Below, piece by piece: positions 1 to 11,068 of a stretch of 64,000 nt of DNA. Location: NCBI GenBank assembly GCA_964017235.1, contig OZ024927.1, positions 21,657,160 through 21,721,159 of the forward strand. Reading direction: 5' to 3'. The translations under genes were made by a program, and so were the position numbers. A model generated the notes under the pieces. It did no database searches. It saw nothing but the letters and a program-made list of their open reading frames with translations, and had not been told where the DNA came from. How positions within the stretch are numbered: the stretch's first letter is position 1; each line of letters begins with the position of its first letter. Origin of the DNA: Sabellastarte sp. h YS-2021. Its lineage: Eukaryota; Annelida; Polychaeta; Sabellida; Sabellidae.

Positions 1-1600
1 TTTTCCAAAAATTTTCCCCTCCCCAAAAATGGCGGCCATTTTGAATTTTCGAATTTTTGCCAAAAATGGCAAAACACAAATTTGCTTCTATCTCCTTAAC
101 CGTGCGAGATAGAGCGATTTCGTCGAAATTTTCGACCCACAGGGTATCTAAGGAATGCCATCTTTGCAATTTTCCAAAAATTTTCCCCTCCCCAAAAATG
201 GCGGCCATTTTGAATTTTCGAATTTTTGCCCAAAATGGCAAAACACTAATTTGCTTCTATCTCCTTTACCGTGCGAGATAGAGCGATTTCGTCGAAATTT
301 TTGACCCACAGGGTATCTGAGCATTGTACTCTTGGTAATTTAAAAAAAATTTTCCCCTCCCCAAAAATGCCGGCCATTTTGAATTTTTGCCAAAAATGGC
401 AAAACACTAATTTGCTTCTATCTCCTTAACCGTGCGAGATAGAGCGATTTCGTCGAAATTTTCGACCCACAGGGTATCTAAGGAGTGTACTCTTTGCAAT
501 TTTCAAAAAATTTTCCCCTCCCCAAAAATGGCGGCCATTTTGAATTTTCGAATTTTTGCCAAAAATGGCAAAACACAAATTTGCTTCTATCTCCTTAACC
601 GTGCGAGATAGAGCGATTTCGTCGAAATTTTCGACCCACAGGGTATCTAAGGAATGCAATCTTTGCAATTTTCAAAAAATTTTCCCCTCCCCAAAAATGG
701 CGGCCATTTTGAATTTTCGAATTTTTGCCCAAAATGGCAAAACACAAATTTGCTTCTATCTCCTTACCGTGCGAGATAGAGCGATTTTGTCGAAATTTTT
801 GACCCACAGGGTATCTAAGGAATGCAATCTTTGCAATTTTCAAAAAATTTTCCCCTCCCCAAAAATGGCGGCCATTTTGAATTTTCGAATTTTTGCCCAA
901 AATGGCAAAACACAAATTTGCTTCTATCTCCTTAACTGTGTGAGATAGAGCGATTTCGTCGAAATTTTCAACCCACAGGATATCTAAGGAATGTAATCTT
1001 TGCAATTTTCAAAAAATTTTCCCCTCCCCAAAAATGGCGGCCATTTTGAATTTTCAAATTTTTGCCAACAATGGCAAAAAACACAAATTTGCTTCTATCT
1101 CCTTAACCATGCGAGATAGAGCGATTTTGTCGAAATTTTTGACCCACAGGGTATCTAATTAATGCAATCTTTGCAATTTTCAAAAAATTTTCCCCTCCCC
1201 AAAAATGGCAGCCATTTTGAATTTTCGAATTTTTACCAACAATGGCAAAACACAAATTTGCTTCTATCTCCTTAACCGTGCCAGATAGAGCGATTTCGTC
1301 AATATTTTCGACCCAAGGGGTATCTAAGAATTTTCAAAAAATTTTCCCCTCCCCACATATGGCGGCCATTTTGAATTTTCGAATTTTTGCCCAAAATGGA
1401 AAAACACAAACTGGCCTTAACCGTGCAAAATAGTTATTTCGTTGAAATTTTCGACCCACAGGGTATCTAAGAAATGTACTCTTGGCAATTTTCAAAAAAA
1501 TTTCCTTTTCCCAAAAATGGCGGCCATTTTGAATTTTCAAATTTTTGCCAAAAATAGAAAAACAGGAATTTGCTTCTATCTTAACCCAACCAATGCAAAA
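1..1600. repeat. Satellite array, ~169-bp monomer (first block)
   Basis: About nine to ten head-to-tail copies of a ~168-170-bp monomer. Each copy carries the near-palindromic core ATGGCGGCCATTTT followed by GAATTTTCGAATTTTT, then a block around TGCGAGATAGAGCGATTTCGTCG and a block around GACCCACAGGGTATCT. Copies of the core begin near 30, 199, 529, 698, 866, 1033 and 1205, with a few monomers a few bases shorter. The copies degrade after about 1300. Open frames through the array (peptides like MAAILNFRIF) repeat with the monomer and are not genes. The array probably continues left of the window. Confidence 0.93.
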
Positions 1601-2095
1601 AGGCATGAAGCTGAAATAATTTACATCTACACTAATAAATATTTAAGCATCATTGATATATTTTACAAATGAAACAGGGTCTTGTAAGACTACTGTACAA
1701 TTTGGGCAAGGTTCATGGGGTGGACATTACACATGATAATGTGTGTTCTTCTATGCTATCCTGTTTCTATTCACATCTATTATCAACAGGGCGTCCTATT
1801 TCTAGTTTCAATTGATAATCACATACTTAAAATTCTCAATTCTGAATTATTATTATAAATATGTTCTTGTCGTTTGATAATTAAGCGTCCCGCAAGGGAC
1901 GCTTGTTTGTGTATGGGAGAGCTTCTGGCTCCGCCGGCTCCGCATTTTGTTTTCCTTATAACTCTGTAACCGTTAGACGGATTCTTTTCAAATTTTACCT
2001 GAAACTTGGCAAATACATTCATTCCATTAAAATCTGGAAATCATTAGATTTTGGCATTGATTGGTCAAGAAATGGCCGAGTGATTAATGATTAAT
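1601..2095. other. Unique spacer between satellite blocks
   Basis: No gene, RNA or transposon is recognisable here. It contains one compact hairpin (listed separately) and a short GC-rich patch near 1920-1945. The right end runs into the second satellite block. Confidence 0.6.
1883..1904. repeat. Perfect 9-bp stem / 4-nt loop inverted repeat
   Basis: AAGCGTCCC and GGGACGCTT flank a GCAA loop. The stem is GC-rich in AT-rich surroundings. Part of the word (GGGACGCTTCG) recurs near 8909. There is no U-run, so this is not a terminator; its role is unknown. Confidence 0.8.
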
Positions 2096-3235
2096 TAATC
2101 ATTACGAATTTTCCAAATAAGGAAAACACAAAAATGCTTATATCTCGAAAACCGTGCTAGATAGAGCGATTTCGACGAAATTTTTGACCCACAGGGTATT
2201 TCTGCGGAGTAGTTTTCCCAATTTTCAAAATAATTTTGTCTCGCCCAAAATGGCGGCCATTTTGAATTTTCGAAATTTTCGCAAAAATTGCAAAACACAA
2301 AAATGCTTATATCTCAAAAACCGTGCTAGATAGAGCAATTTCGACAAAATTTTTGAGCCGCAGGATATCTCTGCAGAGTACTTTTCCTAATTTTCAAAAA
2401 ATTTTTGTCTCGCCCAAAATGGCGGCCATTTTGAATTTTCGAAATTTTCGCAAAAATTGCAAAACACAAAAATGCTTATATCTCGAAAACTGTGCTAGAT
2501 AGAGCGATTTCGACGAAATTTTTGACCCGCAGGGTATCTCTGCAGAGTAGTTATCCCAATTTTGAAAAAATTTTTGTCTCGCCAAAAATGGCGGCCATTT
2601 TGAATTTTCGAATTTTTCACAAAAATTGCAAAACATAAAAATGCTTATATCTCGAAAACCCTGCAAGATAGAGCGATTTCGACGAAATTTTTGACCCACT
2701 GGGTATATCTGAAGAGTAGCCATGCCAATTTTCAAAAAAATTTTGTCTCGCCAAAAATGGCGGCCATTTTGAATTTTCGAATTTTTCGCAAAAATTGCAA
2801 AACATAAAAATGCTTATATCTCGAAAACTCTGCTAGATAGAGCGATTTCGACGAAATTTTTGACCCGCAGGGTATCTCTGCAGAGTAGCCATGCCAATTT
2901 TCAAACAAAAAATTTCTCGCAAAAAATGGCGGCCATTTTGAATTTTCGAATTTTTCGCAAAATTGCAAAACACAAAAATGCTTATATCTCGAAAACCGTG
3001 CTAGATAGAGCGATTTCAACAAAATTTTTGACCCACAGGGTATTTCTGCAGAGTAGCCATGCCACTTTTCAAAAAAAATTTTTCTTGCCCAAAATGGCGG
3101 CCATTTTGAATTTTCGAATTTTTGCGCAAAAATTGCAAAACACAAAAATGCTAATATTTCGAAAACCGTGCTACATAGAGCGATTTCGACGAAATTTTTT
3201 ATCTTCAGGGTATCTCTGCAGAGCAGCTATCCCAA
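2096..3235. repeat. Satellite array, ~169-bp monomer (second block, diverged subfamily)
   Basis: Six to seven copies of the same ~169-bp monomer family as the left edge, but a distinct subfamily (TATCTCGAAAACCGTGCTAG, GTATCTCTGCAGAGTAG). The ATGGCGGCCATTTT core appears near 2250, 2419, 2588, 2757, 2926 and 3095. The last monomer ends in CAGAGCAGCTATCCCAAAG and changes directly into the 132-bp satellite. Confidence 0.93.
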
Positions 3236-4720
3236 AGAGCTTTCACTTGGTGAAGTTTCAGACCCATAGCTAATTGCTCACCTACTCAAAAAGAGTAAAT
3301 GCGAATTACCTCTAAAAGTATTGCAGATGGCCAATTTTTCTCAAATAACTCATTCACCTACTTTTGGAAGAGCTTTCACTCTGTGAAGTTTCAGACCCGT
3401 AGCTAATTACTCCCCTACTCAAAATGAGTAAATGCGAATTATCTCAAAAACTATTGCGGATACCCAATTTTTATCAAATGACTCATTCATGTACTTTTGG
3501 GAGAGCTTTCACATGGTGAAGTTTCAGACCCATAGCTAATTACTCACCTACTCAAAATGAGTAAATGCGAATTATCTCTAAAAGTATTGCAGATAGCCAA
3601 TTTTTCTCAAATAACTCATTCACCTACTTTTAGGAGAGCTTTCACTCTGTGAAGTTTCAGACCCATAGCTAATTACTCACCTACTCAAAATGAGTAAATG
3701 CGAATTATCTCTAAAAGTATTGCAGATAGCCAATTTTTCTCAAATAACTCATTCACCTACTTTTGGCAGAGCTTTCACTTGGTGAAGTTTCAGACCCATA
3801 GCTAATTACTCACCTACTCAAAATGAGTAAATGCGAATTATCTCTAAAAGTATTGCAGATAGCCAATTTTTCTCAATAACTCATTCAACTACTTTTGGGA
3901 GAGCTTTCACTCTGTAAAGTTTCAGACCCATAGCTAATTACTCACCTACTCAAAATGAGTAAATGCGAATTATCTCTAAAAGTATTGCAGATAGCCAATT
4001 TTTCTCAAATTAATCATTCACCTACTTTTGGGAGAGCTTTCACTTGGTGAAGTTTCAGACCCATAGCTAATTACTCACCTACTCAAAATGAGTAAATGCG
4101 AATTATCTCTAAAAGTATTGCAGATAGCCAATTTTTCTCAAATAACTCATTCACCTACTTTTGGGAGAGCTTTCACTTGGTGAAGTTTCAGACCCATAGC
4201 TAATTACTCACCTACTCAAAATGAGTAAATGCGAATTATCTCTAAAAGTATTGCAGATAGCCAATTTTTCTTAAATAACTCATTCACCTACTTTTGGCAG
4301 AGCTTTCACTTGGTGAAGTTTCAGACCCATAGCTAACTATTCACCTACTCAAAATGAGTAAATGTGAATTATCTCTAAAAGTATTGCAGATAGCCAATTT
4401 TTCTCAAATAACTCATTCACCTACTTTTGGGAGAGCTTTCACTCTGTGAAGTTTCAGACCCATAGCTATTTATTCACCTACTCAAAATGAGTAAATGCTA
4501 ATTATCTGTAAAAGTACTGCGGATACCCAATTTTTATCAAATACTCATTCATCTACTTGTGAGAGAGCTTTCACATGGTGAAGTTTCAGACCCATAGCTA
4601 ATTACTCACCTACTCAAAATGAGTAAATGTGAATTATCTCTTAATAGTATTGCAGATAGCCAATTTTTCTCAAATAACTCATTCACCTACTTTTGGAAGA
4701 GCTTTCACACACGAAAATGA
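3236..4720. repeat. Satellite array, ~132-bp monomer
   Basis: Eleven to twelve tandem copies of a ~131-133-bp monomer that begins GAGCTTTCAC and contains GTTTCAGACCCATAGCTAA, ACCTACTCAAAATGAGTAAA and GATAGCCAATTTTTCTCAAA. Starts are near 3237, 3369, 3502, 3635, 3768, 3900, 4034, 4166, 4299, 4432 and 4565. Its sequence is unlike the 169-bp satellite. Most copies differ at only a few positions, which suggests recent homogenisation. Confidence 0.93.
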
Positions 4721-5077
4721 AAAATTGTGAATATCTCGGAAAAGCTATTTCTTCTGCTTTAATGCTCGGCGGGAAATACACACCGCGGCCGTGGTCTTGA
4801 CAAAAATTTTTGTCTCCCCAAAAATGGTGGCCATTTTGAATTTTCAAAGTTTTTGCAAAACACAAAAATGCTTATATCTCGAAAACCGTGCTATATGGAG
4901 TGAACTCAACAAAATTTTGGACCTGCTGGGTATCTCTGCAGAGTAGCCATGCCAATTTTCAAAATATTTTTGTCTCGCCAAATATAGCGGACATTTTAAA
5001 TTTTTTTATTTTTTGCAAAACACAAAAATCCTTATATCTTGAAACCCGTGCTAGATAGAGCAGACTGCGCTGACTTT
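4721..5077. repeat. Linker plus two diverged 169-bp satellite monomers
   Basis: After the 132-bp array comes a unique GC-rich linker (GGCGGGAAATACACACCGCG near 4768) that also occurs at 7858. Two diverged 169-bp monomers follow (cores ATGGTGGCCATTTT near 4824 and TAGCGGACATTTTA near 4985). The last monomer is cut at about 5077 by the poly(T) end of the LINE. Confidence 0.85.
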
Positions 5078-6150
5078 GTTTTTTTTTTTTTTTTATTAAT
5101 ATTTATTAGACAATTATACATAAATGACAATTGACAATAGACAAAAAAGACAATTATTACAACACATAGAGAAACAAAACTCTGACCAAAGACACTATAC
5201 AAGTACTGCTCTAGATAATTACTACATTATGCAATGATTTAGTAAATACATAATTACAAGTTCAAAGAAATTCATCAGTGAACCACGATTTATTGGTCAC
5301 ATTTAGCAAAGAAACATTTGTATGAAGTTTCCCCATATTTTTTTAAACTTACTCTCATTTAATTCTAATTTGGCAACTAACTCCTGTTCTAAATAAACTG
5401 TTTTAAAAAATTTACAGAAGGCCGGATAATTTAAACATTTATTCGATTTTGACATTCTAAAAATATATAACTTAGCTGCAAAGTAAATGTGTTAAGTGGA
5501 ATAGTATCAGTCCTTGTTTGAAGGTTTCCTAAAATTATAGTTGTAGGATTTATATCCAAGTTAACTCCAAGAATGGGTTGAATGTTTAATTTTAGTTCTG
5601 ACCAAAAATTTTGTACATCAGTGCATTGCACAAAAAGATGTAGTATAGTTTCGGTGTGTTCTTTGCAAAAGCTGCATTTGCCATCGTCATGTTTATTAAT
5701 TTTATACAACAGATCATTCGTACCTAATATTCTATATATCACTCTATACTGCATCCAAATTAAATCATTATTTTTTACTGTTTTAAAACATACTCGGAAT
5801 ATTTGTTTCCACATATTTTTATTTATGGTAATACCCAAAGATTGTTCCCAAAAAGAATAATAGGTAGTATCATCTACTATATTCTGATTGACCAAAATTT
5901 TATAAAAGTCTTGGCTTCCTTTCTTTGATTTACAAATGATTTTTATTTGATTTGGAATAGTTGGTTTATTATGTGTTTTAGATATATCATTTTGTTTACT
6001 TAAGTAATTTTTGACACAGACTGTAACTCTATGATATTCTAAAAAGTTGGTACGAATGTGATACCCCGTTGTTGAATCATTTTGGATTATCAAATTTCCA
6101 TTTCCAGATATCATATCAGCAATAGAAATAATTCCTTTATTGTACCATTT
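5078..6150 (-). mobile_element. 5'-truncated L1-like LINE inserted in satellite DNA
   Basis: On the reverse strand this is a non-LTR retrotransposon 3' end. The T-run at 5080-5095 is its poly(A) tail read on the + strand, followed by an AT-rich 3' UTR and the end of the RT reading frame (5431-6150). The 5' end stops abruptly against satellite sequence near 6148-6152, the usual result of incomplete reverse transcription. Satellite on both sides is in the same monomer phase, so the LINE entered a pre-existing monomer. I could not identify clean target-site duplications. Confidence 0.85.
5431..6150 (-). pseudogene. L1-like ORF2 C-terminal fragment with RT zinc-binding domain
   Basis: Roughly 240 residues of a LINE ORF2 C-terminus. 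The fragment starts with a WYNKGI motif typical of the post-RT region of L1/Tx1-like elements and includes WMQYRVIYRILGTNDLLYKI. It ends with the zf-RVT zinc-binding motif CSFCKEHTETILHLFVQC (C-x2-C-x7-H-x4-C). The catalytic RT and endonuclease regions are absent through 5' truncation. The frame is open to its stop at 5431, so the copy is not very old. The reading frame upstream of about 6150 runs into satellite DNA and does not belong to the protein. Confidence 0.85.
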
Positions 6151-8018
6151 TTGACCCGCAGGGTATCTCTGCAGAGTAGCCATGCCAATTTTCAAACAAA
6201 AAATTTCTCGCAAAAAATGGCGGCCATTTTGAATTTTCGAATTTTTCGCAAAATTGCAAAACACAAAAATGCTTATATCTCGAAAACCGTGCTAGATAGA
6301 GCGATTTCAACAAAATTTTTGACCCACAGGGTATTTCTGCAGAGTAGCCATGCCACTTTTCAAAAAAAATTTTTCTTGCCAAAAATGGCGGCCATTTTGA
6401 ATTTTCGAATTTTTGCGCAAAAATTGCAAAACACAAAAATGCTAATATTTCGAAAACCGTGCTACATAGAGCGATTTCGACGAAATTTTTTATCTTCAGG
6501 GTATCTCTGCAGAGCAGCTATCCCAAAGAGCTTTCACTTGGTGAAGTTTCAGACCCATAGCTAATTGCTCACCTACTCAAAAAGAGTAAATGCGAATTAC
6601 CTCTAAAAGTATTGCAGATGGCCAATTTTTCTCAAATAACTCATTCACCTACTTTTGGAAGAGCTTTCACTCTGTGAAGTTTCAGACCCGTAGCTAATTA
6701 CTCCCCTACTCAAAATGAGTAAATGCGAATTATCTCAAAAACTATTGCGGATACCCAATTTTTATCAAATGACTCATTCATGTACTTTTGGGAGAGCTTT
6801 CACATGGTGAAGTTTCAGACCCATAGCTAATTACTCACCTACTCAAAATGAGTAAATGCGAATTATCTCTAAAAGTATTGCAGATAGCCAATTTTTCTCA
6901 AATAACTCATTCACCTACTTTTGGGAGAGCTTTCACTCTGTGAAGTTTCAGACCCATAGCTAATTACTCACCTACTCAAAATGAGTAAATGCGAATTATC
7001 TCTAAAAGTATTGCAGATAGCCAATTTTTCTCAAATAACTCATTCACCTACTTTTGGCAGAGCTTTCACTTGGTGAAGTTTCAGACCCATAGCTAATTAC
7101 TCACCTACTCAAAATGAGTAAATGCGAATTATCTCTAAAAGTATTGCAGATAGCCAATTTTTCTCAATAACTCATTCAACTACTTTTGGGAGAGCTTTCA
7201 CTCTGTAAAGTTTCAGACCCATAGCTAATTACTCACCTACTCAAAATGAGTAAATGCGAATTATCTCTAAAAGTATTGCAGATAGCCAATTTTTCTCAAA
7301 TTAATCATTCACCTACTTTTGGGAGAGCTTTCACTTGGTGAAGTTTCAGACCCATAGCTAATTACTCACCTACTCAAAATGAGTAAATGCGAATTATCTC
7401 TAAAAGTATTGCAGATAGCCAATTTTTCTCAAATAACTCATTCACCTACTTTTGGGAGAGCTTTCACTTGGTGAAGTTTCAGACCCATAGCTAATTACTC
7501 ACCTACTCAAAATGAGTAAATGCGAATTATCTCTAAAAGTATTGCAGATAGCCAATTTTTCTTAAATAACTCATTCACCTACTTTTGGCAGAGCTTTCAC
7601 TTGGTGAAGTTTCAGACCCATAGCTAACTATTCACCTACTCAAAATGAGTAAATGTGAATTATCTCTAAAAGTATTGCAGATACCCAATTTTTATCAAAT
7701 ACTCATTCATCTACTTGTGAGAGAGCTTTCACATGGTGAAGTTTCAGACCCATTTTTCTCAAATAACTCATTCACCTACTTTTGGAAGAGCTTTCACACA
7801 CGAAAATGAAAAATTGTGAATATCTCGGAAAAGCTATTTCTTCTGCTTTAATGCTCGGCGGGAAATACACACCGCGGCCGTGGTCTTGACAAAAAATTTT
7901 GTCTCCCCAAAAATGGTGGCCATTTTGAATTTTCAAAGTTTTTGCAAAACACAAAAATGCTTATATCTCGAAAACCGTGCTATATGGAGTGAACTCAACA
8001 AAATTTTGGACCTGCTGT
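6148..8018. repeat. Second copy of a ~2.2-kb higher-order satellite unit
   Basis: Starting at TTTTTGACCCGCAGGG this stretch repeats 2858-4929 almost base for base: two to three 169-bp monomers, the 132-bp array and the GC-rich linker. It differs mainly by loss of about one 132-bp monomer near 7680 and a shorter loss near 7752. The match ends at GGACCTGCTG (8019), after which the sequence is unrelated. The near identity, down to shared one-base variants between matching monomers, shows that the whole block was duplicated as a unit. Confidence 0.9.
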
Positions 8019-8019
8019 T

Positions 8020-8605
8020 TGTGTTTTGCAAAAAATAAAAAAAATTAAGCCTTAAATTTAGGTCAACCCCCCTATTATCTTCTTAAGTATTGCATTTAGA
8101 GTCATAAAATGTATTGGGAGGTAATAGGAAACCATATGTGGAGAGTCTAAATAGCCGGTCAGTTTTACCCCACGGCCCCCCCTTATGGGTCAAACTGGGG
8201 TCATAAAATAGCTGATTTTGAGTTTTTGCCTTATATCTCCTTTATTGTTGCTTTTATAGCTTCAGAATGTATTAAGAGGTATTGGGAAAGCATATGTGGA
8301 GAGTCTAAATAGCTGGTCAGTTTTACCCCCCGACCCCCCCTTATGGGTCAAACTGGGGTCATAAAATAGTTGCTTTGGAGTTTTGCCTTATATCTTCTTT
8401 ATTGTTGCTTTTATAGCTTCAGAATGTATTAAGAGGTATTGGGAAACCATATGTGGACAGTCTAAATAGCTGGTTAGTTTTACCTCCTGACCCCCATGTA
8501 TGGGTCAAACTGGGGTCGTGAAATAGCTTTTGCCTTTATTGTTGCTTTTATGCTTTCACAATGTATTAAAACCTATTGCAAAACCCTGTGGACAATCTAA
8601 ATAGC
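8020..8605. repeat. Tandem repeat, ~160-170-bp unit, 3-4 copies
   Basis: Degenerate copies built around CATATGTGGAGAGTCTAAAT, GGTCAGTTTTACC, CCCTTATGGGTCAAACTGGG and TATTGTTGCTTTTATAGC. Copies of the first motif lie near 8133, 8292, 8450 and 8579 (last partial). Not related by eye to the 169- or 132-bp satellites. Confidence 0.85.
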
Positions 8606-10336
8606 AATACATACTTGCACACATGATTATATATGAAGTTATCAATACTCGTTACTGAAATGCTTTGTAGCATTTACACAAAATTTACTAAAGTTACATC
8701 CAATGTTGTACATCCAATGTACAACACTTTCTCCAGCTTGTCTATGTCTACAACGCTTGTTTATCTTAATTAAAGAAGACCTTTGTAGGATTTTTCCTGT
8801 CATGATATCACTAAGGGGGTTGGTTTATGTAACAGTACGGTACAGCTTTGTGCATTCTTAGCTTTACAGCATGCTTATTAAAACCACAAGGCATTTTAAA
8901 CTCTCAGGGACGCTTCGCTTTTGTTAGCAAAAGCATTCATCTAGTTTAGAATGGACATTCAATCATCAATCATTTAAATACTTTGAAAATAGGTTCAGAG
9001 TTATCATTGCAGGAAGATTGAAAATATGATCTGTTGAGTTATGTATTTGACGTCTGGGATACACCATCTTCCTTGGGAAGATATAAACTTAGTAGATTGA
9101 TGTGCTGAAGTTCATATAACTTTTCCCAATATTTATGGCATACAACAAATGGATTAAATAAAAAATTCCCGATCAAAACCTGTTGCGTGAGTGATGACCT
9201 GTCTGGGGATATGTTGGCGCCGAGTTGGCCCAATCTAGTTTTAATGTTGTAGACTGATCCGTCAATATGTTAATTTGTGAAGTGTACCACCTTTATTCCT
9301 GTTAATTGCTTATTGTTATGCTAGGAAATATCCAATCTAGGTTATAAATTAAGTCTTTGCAATCTATATCAACATTTCATATTTAATTATTTATACATTC
9401 CATGACTTGGGTTATTGAATGTACACATTCAATGATTTGCCCATTGAATGTACATATTCAATAGTTTGATTCAATGGTTATCCACATTCAATACAACATA
9501 TATATATAAGGGTGCGTGTGTGTGTGTTTTTCCGTTTAAACTGTTGGCTAATTTAATAGCATTTTATATGTAGGTTGTTATTTGTGTTGTAATACACCCA
9601 GTCTTAGTTTTTGTGATTGCAATAACACTTGCTTTGCAAAATTCGGTGTCATTTTAATGGTTTATTTTACACATACACACATATGTATCTGTAATACATA
9701 TATGTATCTGTAATACATATTCTATTTTTTGTATTCAAATTGTTTTTGTGAGAATATTTTGATGTCACCTGGGTTTGTTAAACTATAATTTAAGTACAAT
9801 AAAAATTCCCGAAGGAGTGTAAAATAAAAAAAAGAGAAAAAAAAAGAGAAGAACATTTTATTTCCTATTTTAACAAATGGCAAATGGGTTTCATGAGGTG
9901 TTTTTAATAACATATTATATTTAGCTTCTTTTCCTGTTTATAGAATTAATGCAAATTGATAAACAGATATTCATGATCTAATTCATCACTGGTCCAGTGA
10001 TTCATCATAATCATAATGGTGAAAGATGCTCTGTTTATGGTTGTATAGTTAACACCACAGAAAGCTGTATTTGACAAGCACAGTGGGATATCGTTTGCAG
10101 TATCATTCGGGTGGAAAGTGTTGAGAAACTCTGTCATAACTTAGGTCATGGCGAATGCGCAGCTAGTATAAGCGACCGCATGTTAGTGGGGGCTCTTCAC
10201 TTTGAGCTTAGACACGCAAGGATAAACATCAGAAAATATAAATTTGCAACTTTGATTCATTTTATTTTTTTTTTCAATGTAACAGGATTTTAGAACTTAA
10301 ATTTATGTGTGCAGTACATTGGGTTTTTTTATTAAT
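8606..10336. other. Intergenic, AT-rich, no gene recognised
   Basis: No coding region that I can support. It holds two short near-palindromes (9413-9463), a (TG)n tract near 9508-9525, a short duplicated TATGTATCTGTAATACATA word near 9683-9718 and purine-rich runs near 9830-9850. Short open frames here show no recognisable domain. Confidence 0.55.
9413..9463. repeat. Pair of near-palindromes ATTGAATGTACA(C/T)ATTCAAT
   Basis: ATTGAATGTACACATTCAAT and ATTGAATGTACATATTCAAT lie about 30 bases apart, each able to form an 8-9-bp stem. Half-sites (GATTCAATGG, CACATTCAATAC) continue to about 9490. Function unknown. Confidence 0.7.
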
Positions 10337-10925
10337 CAGGGCCCGTATTCATGAAAGGTCTTAGCCAGGGCTTAGGCTTAAAGTTGAGACTTTTGCCTCA
10401 AGTTTCTGCCCCAAAACTGCTTAGACTTTTGTGTTAGGCTTAGTGGTATTCACAAAGAATTTAAGACCCGTCTTAGGCTTAGCCAAGGGCTCAACTTTAA
10501 GACTGGTTGGTAGTGGGCTTAATTTTGTAAAGAGGGCTTAAATATGGCCACCATAAACTTTTCTCCACTTCAAAATTTGAAATGGCTGTAAATGAAGTAT
10601 AATTATACACAACATCTCACTAAAGCAGTCTTTAGGAAGTTTATATGTGGTAACAAGGTTTTCCATTTCCAAACAGCACTTTTCCTTTCATAAAATGCAT
10701 TAAATGAAGGATATATGTCAACAATAGTATAGTTTGAATAGAAAAGAAAGGTCACATGACACAGAAAACCACTGTGGTTATTTGATAATCTTGAACGTAG
10801 CTAAGACACCCTTTGCGAATACGGTTTTAAGACAAAACTTAGCTGAGACAAAAGTCTTAACTTTAAGACTGGATTTAAGCCTAAGACCTGGCTAAGTTTA
10901 AGACCCTTCGTGAATACCAGGCCTG
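10337..10925. mobile_element. Fold-back MITE (CAGG..GTATTCA family)
   Basis: Left end CAGGGCCCGTATTCATGAA and right end TTCGTGAATACCAGGCCTG are imperfect terminal inverted repeats. The sub-terminal ~100 bases on each side are also inverted and rich in TTAGGCTTA / TAAGTCTTA words, giving a long imperfect hairpin around a unique centre. There is no coding capacity, so it is non-autonomous. Related copies lie at 30789-31511 (TTTCATGAA ends) and 54300-54960 (ends lost). Target-site duplications are not clear. Confidence 0.8.
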
Positions 10926-11068
10926 TGTCATTGGCTTGGTTAGTGGAGTGTTGTGTCGTGTATGAAGATATAAGTGGAGTTCAGTGGTGATTATTCTGAC
11001 AGTTTCATGTGGATATTTTCTTAGTGCGGATGCACACGTTATGAGGACGTGAAAAAGCAAAAATAACC

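Noticed and set aside
57-1005. Open frames on both strands giving MAAILNFRIFAQNGKT-type and NSKIQNGRHFWGGENFLK-type peptides
   Set aside because: They repeat with the 169-bp satellite period on both strands and in several frames; no domain and no gene context.
2860-3273. 137-residue open frames on both strands, repeated at 6082-6564
   Set aside because: Pure satellite translation, duplicated with the higher-order unit.
9039-9233. Reverse-strand 64-residue frame as a retroelement Pol fragment
   Set aside because: A KYWEKL stretch vaguely recalls the DYWDKQL block of Ngaro Pol, but nothing around it aligns.
9946-10137. Possible THAP-like zinc finger (reverse strand, FCGVN..)
   Set aside because: Only two residues fit the pattern; the C2CH spacing is absent.
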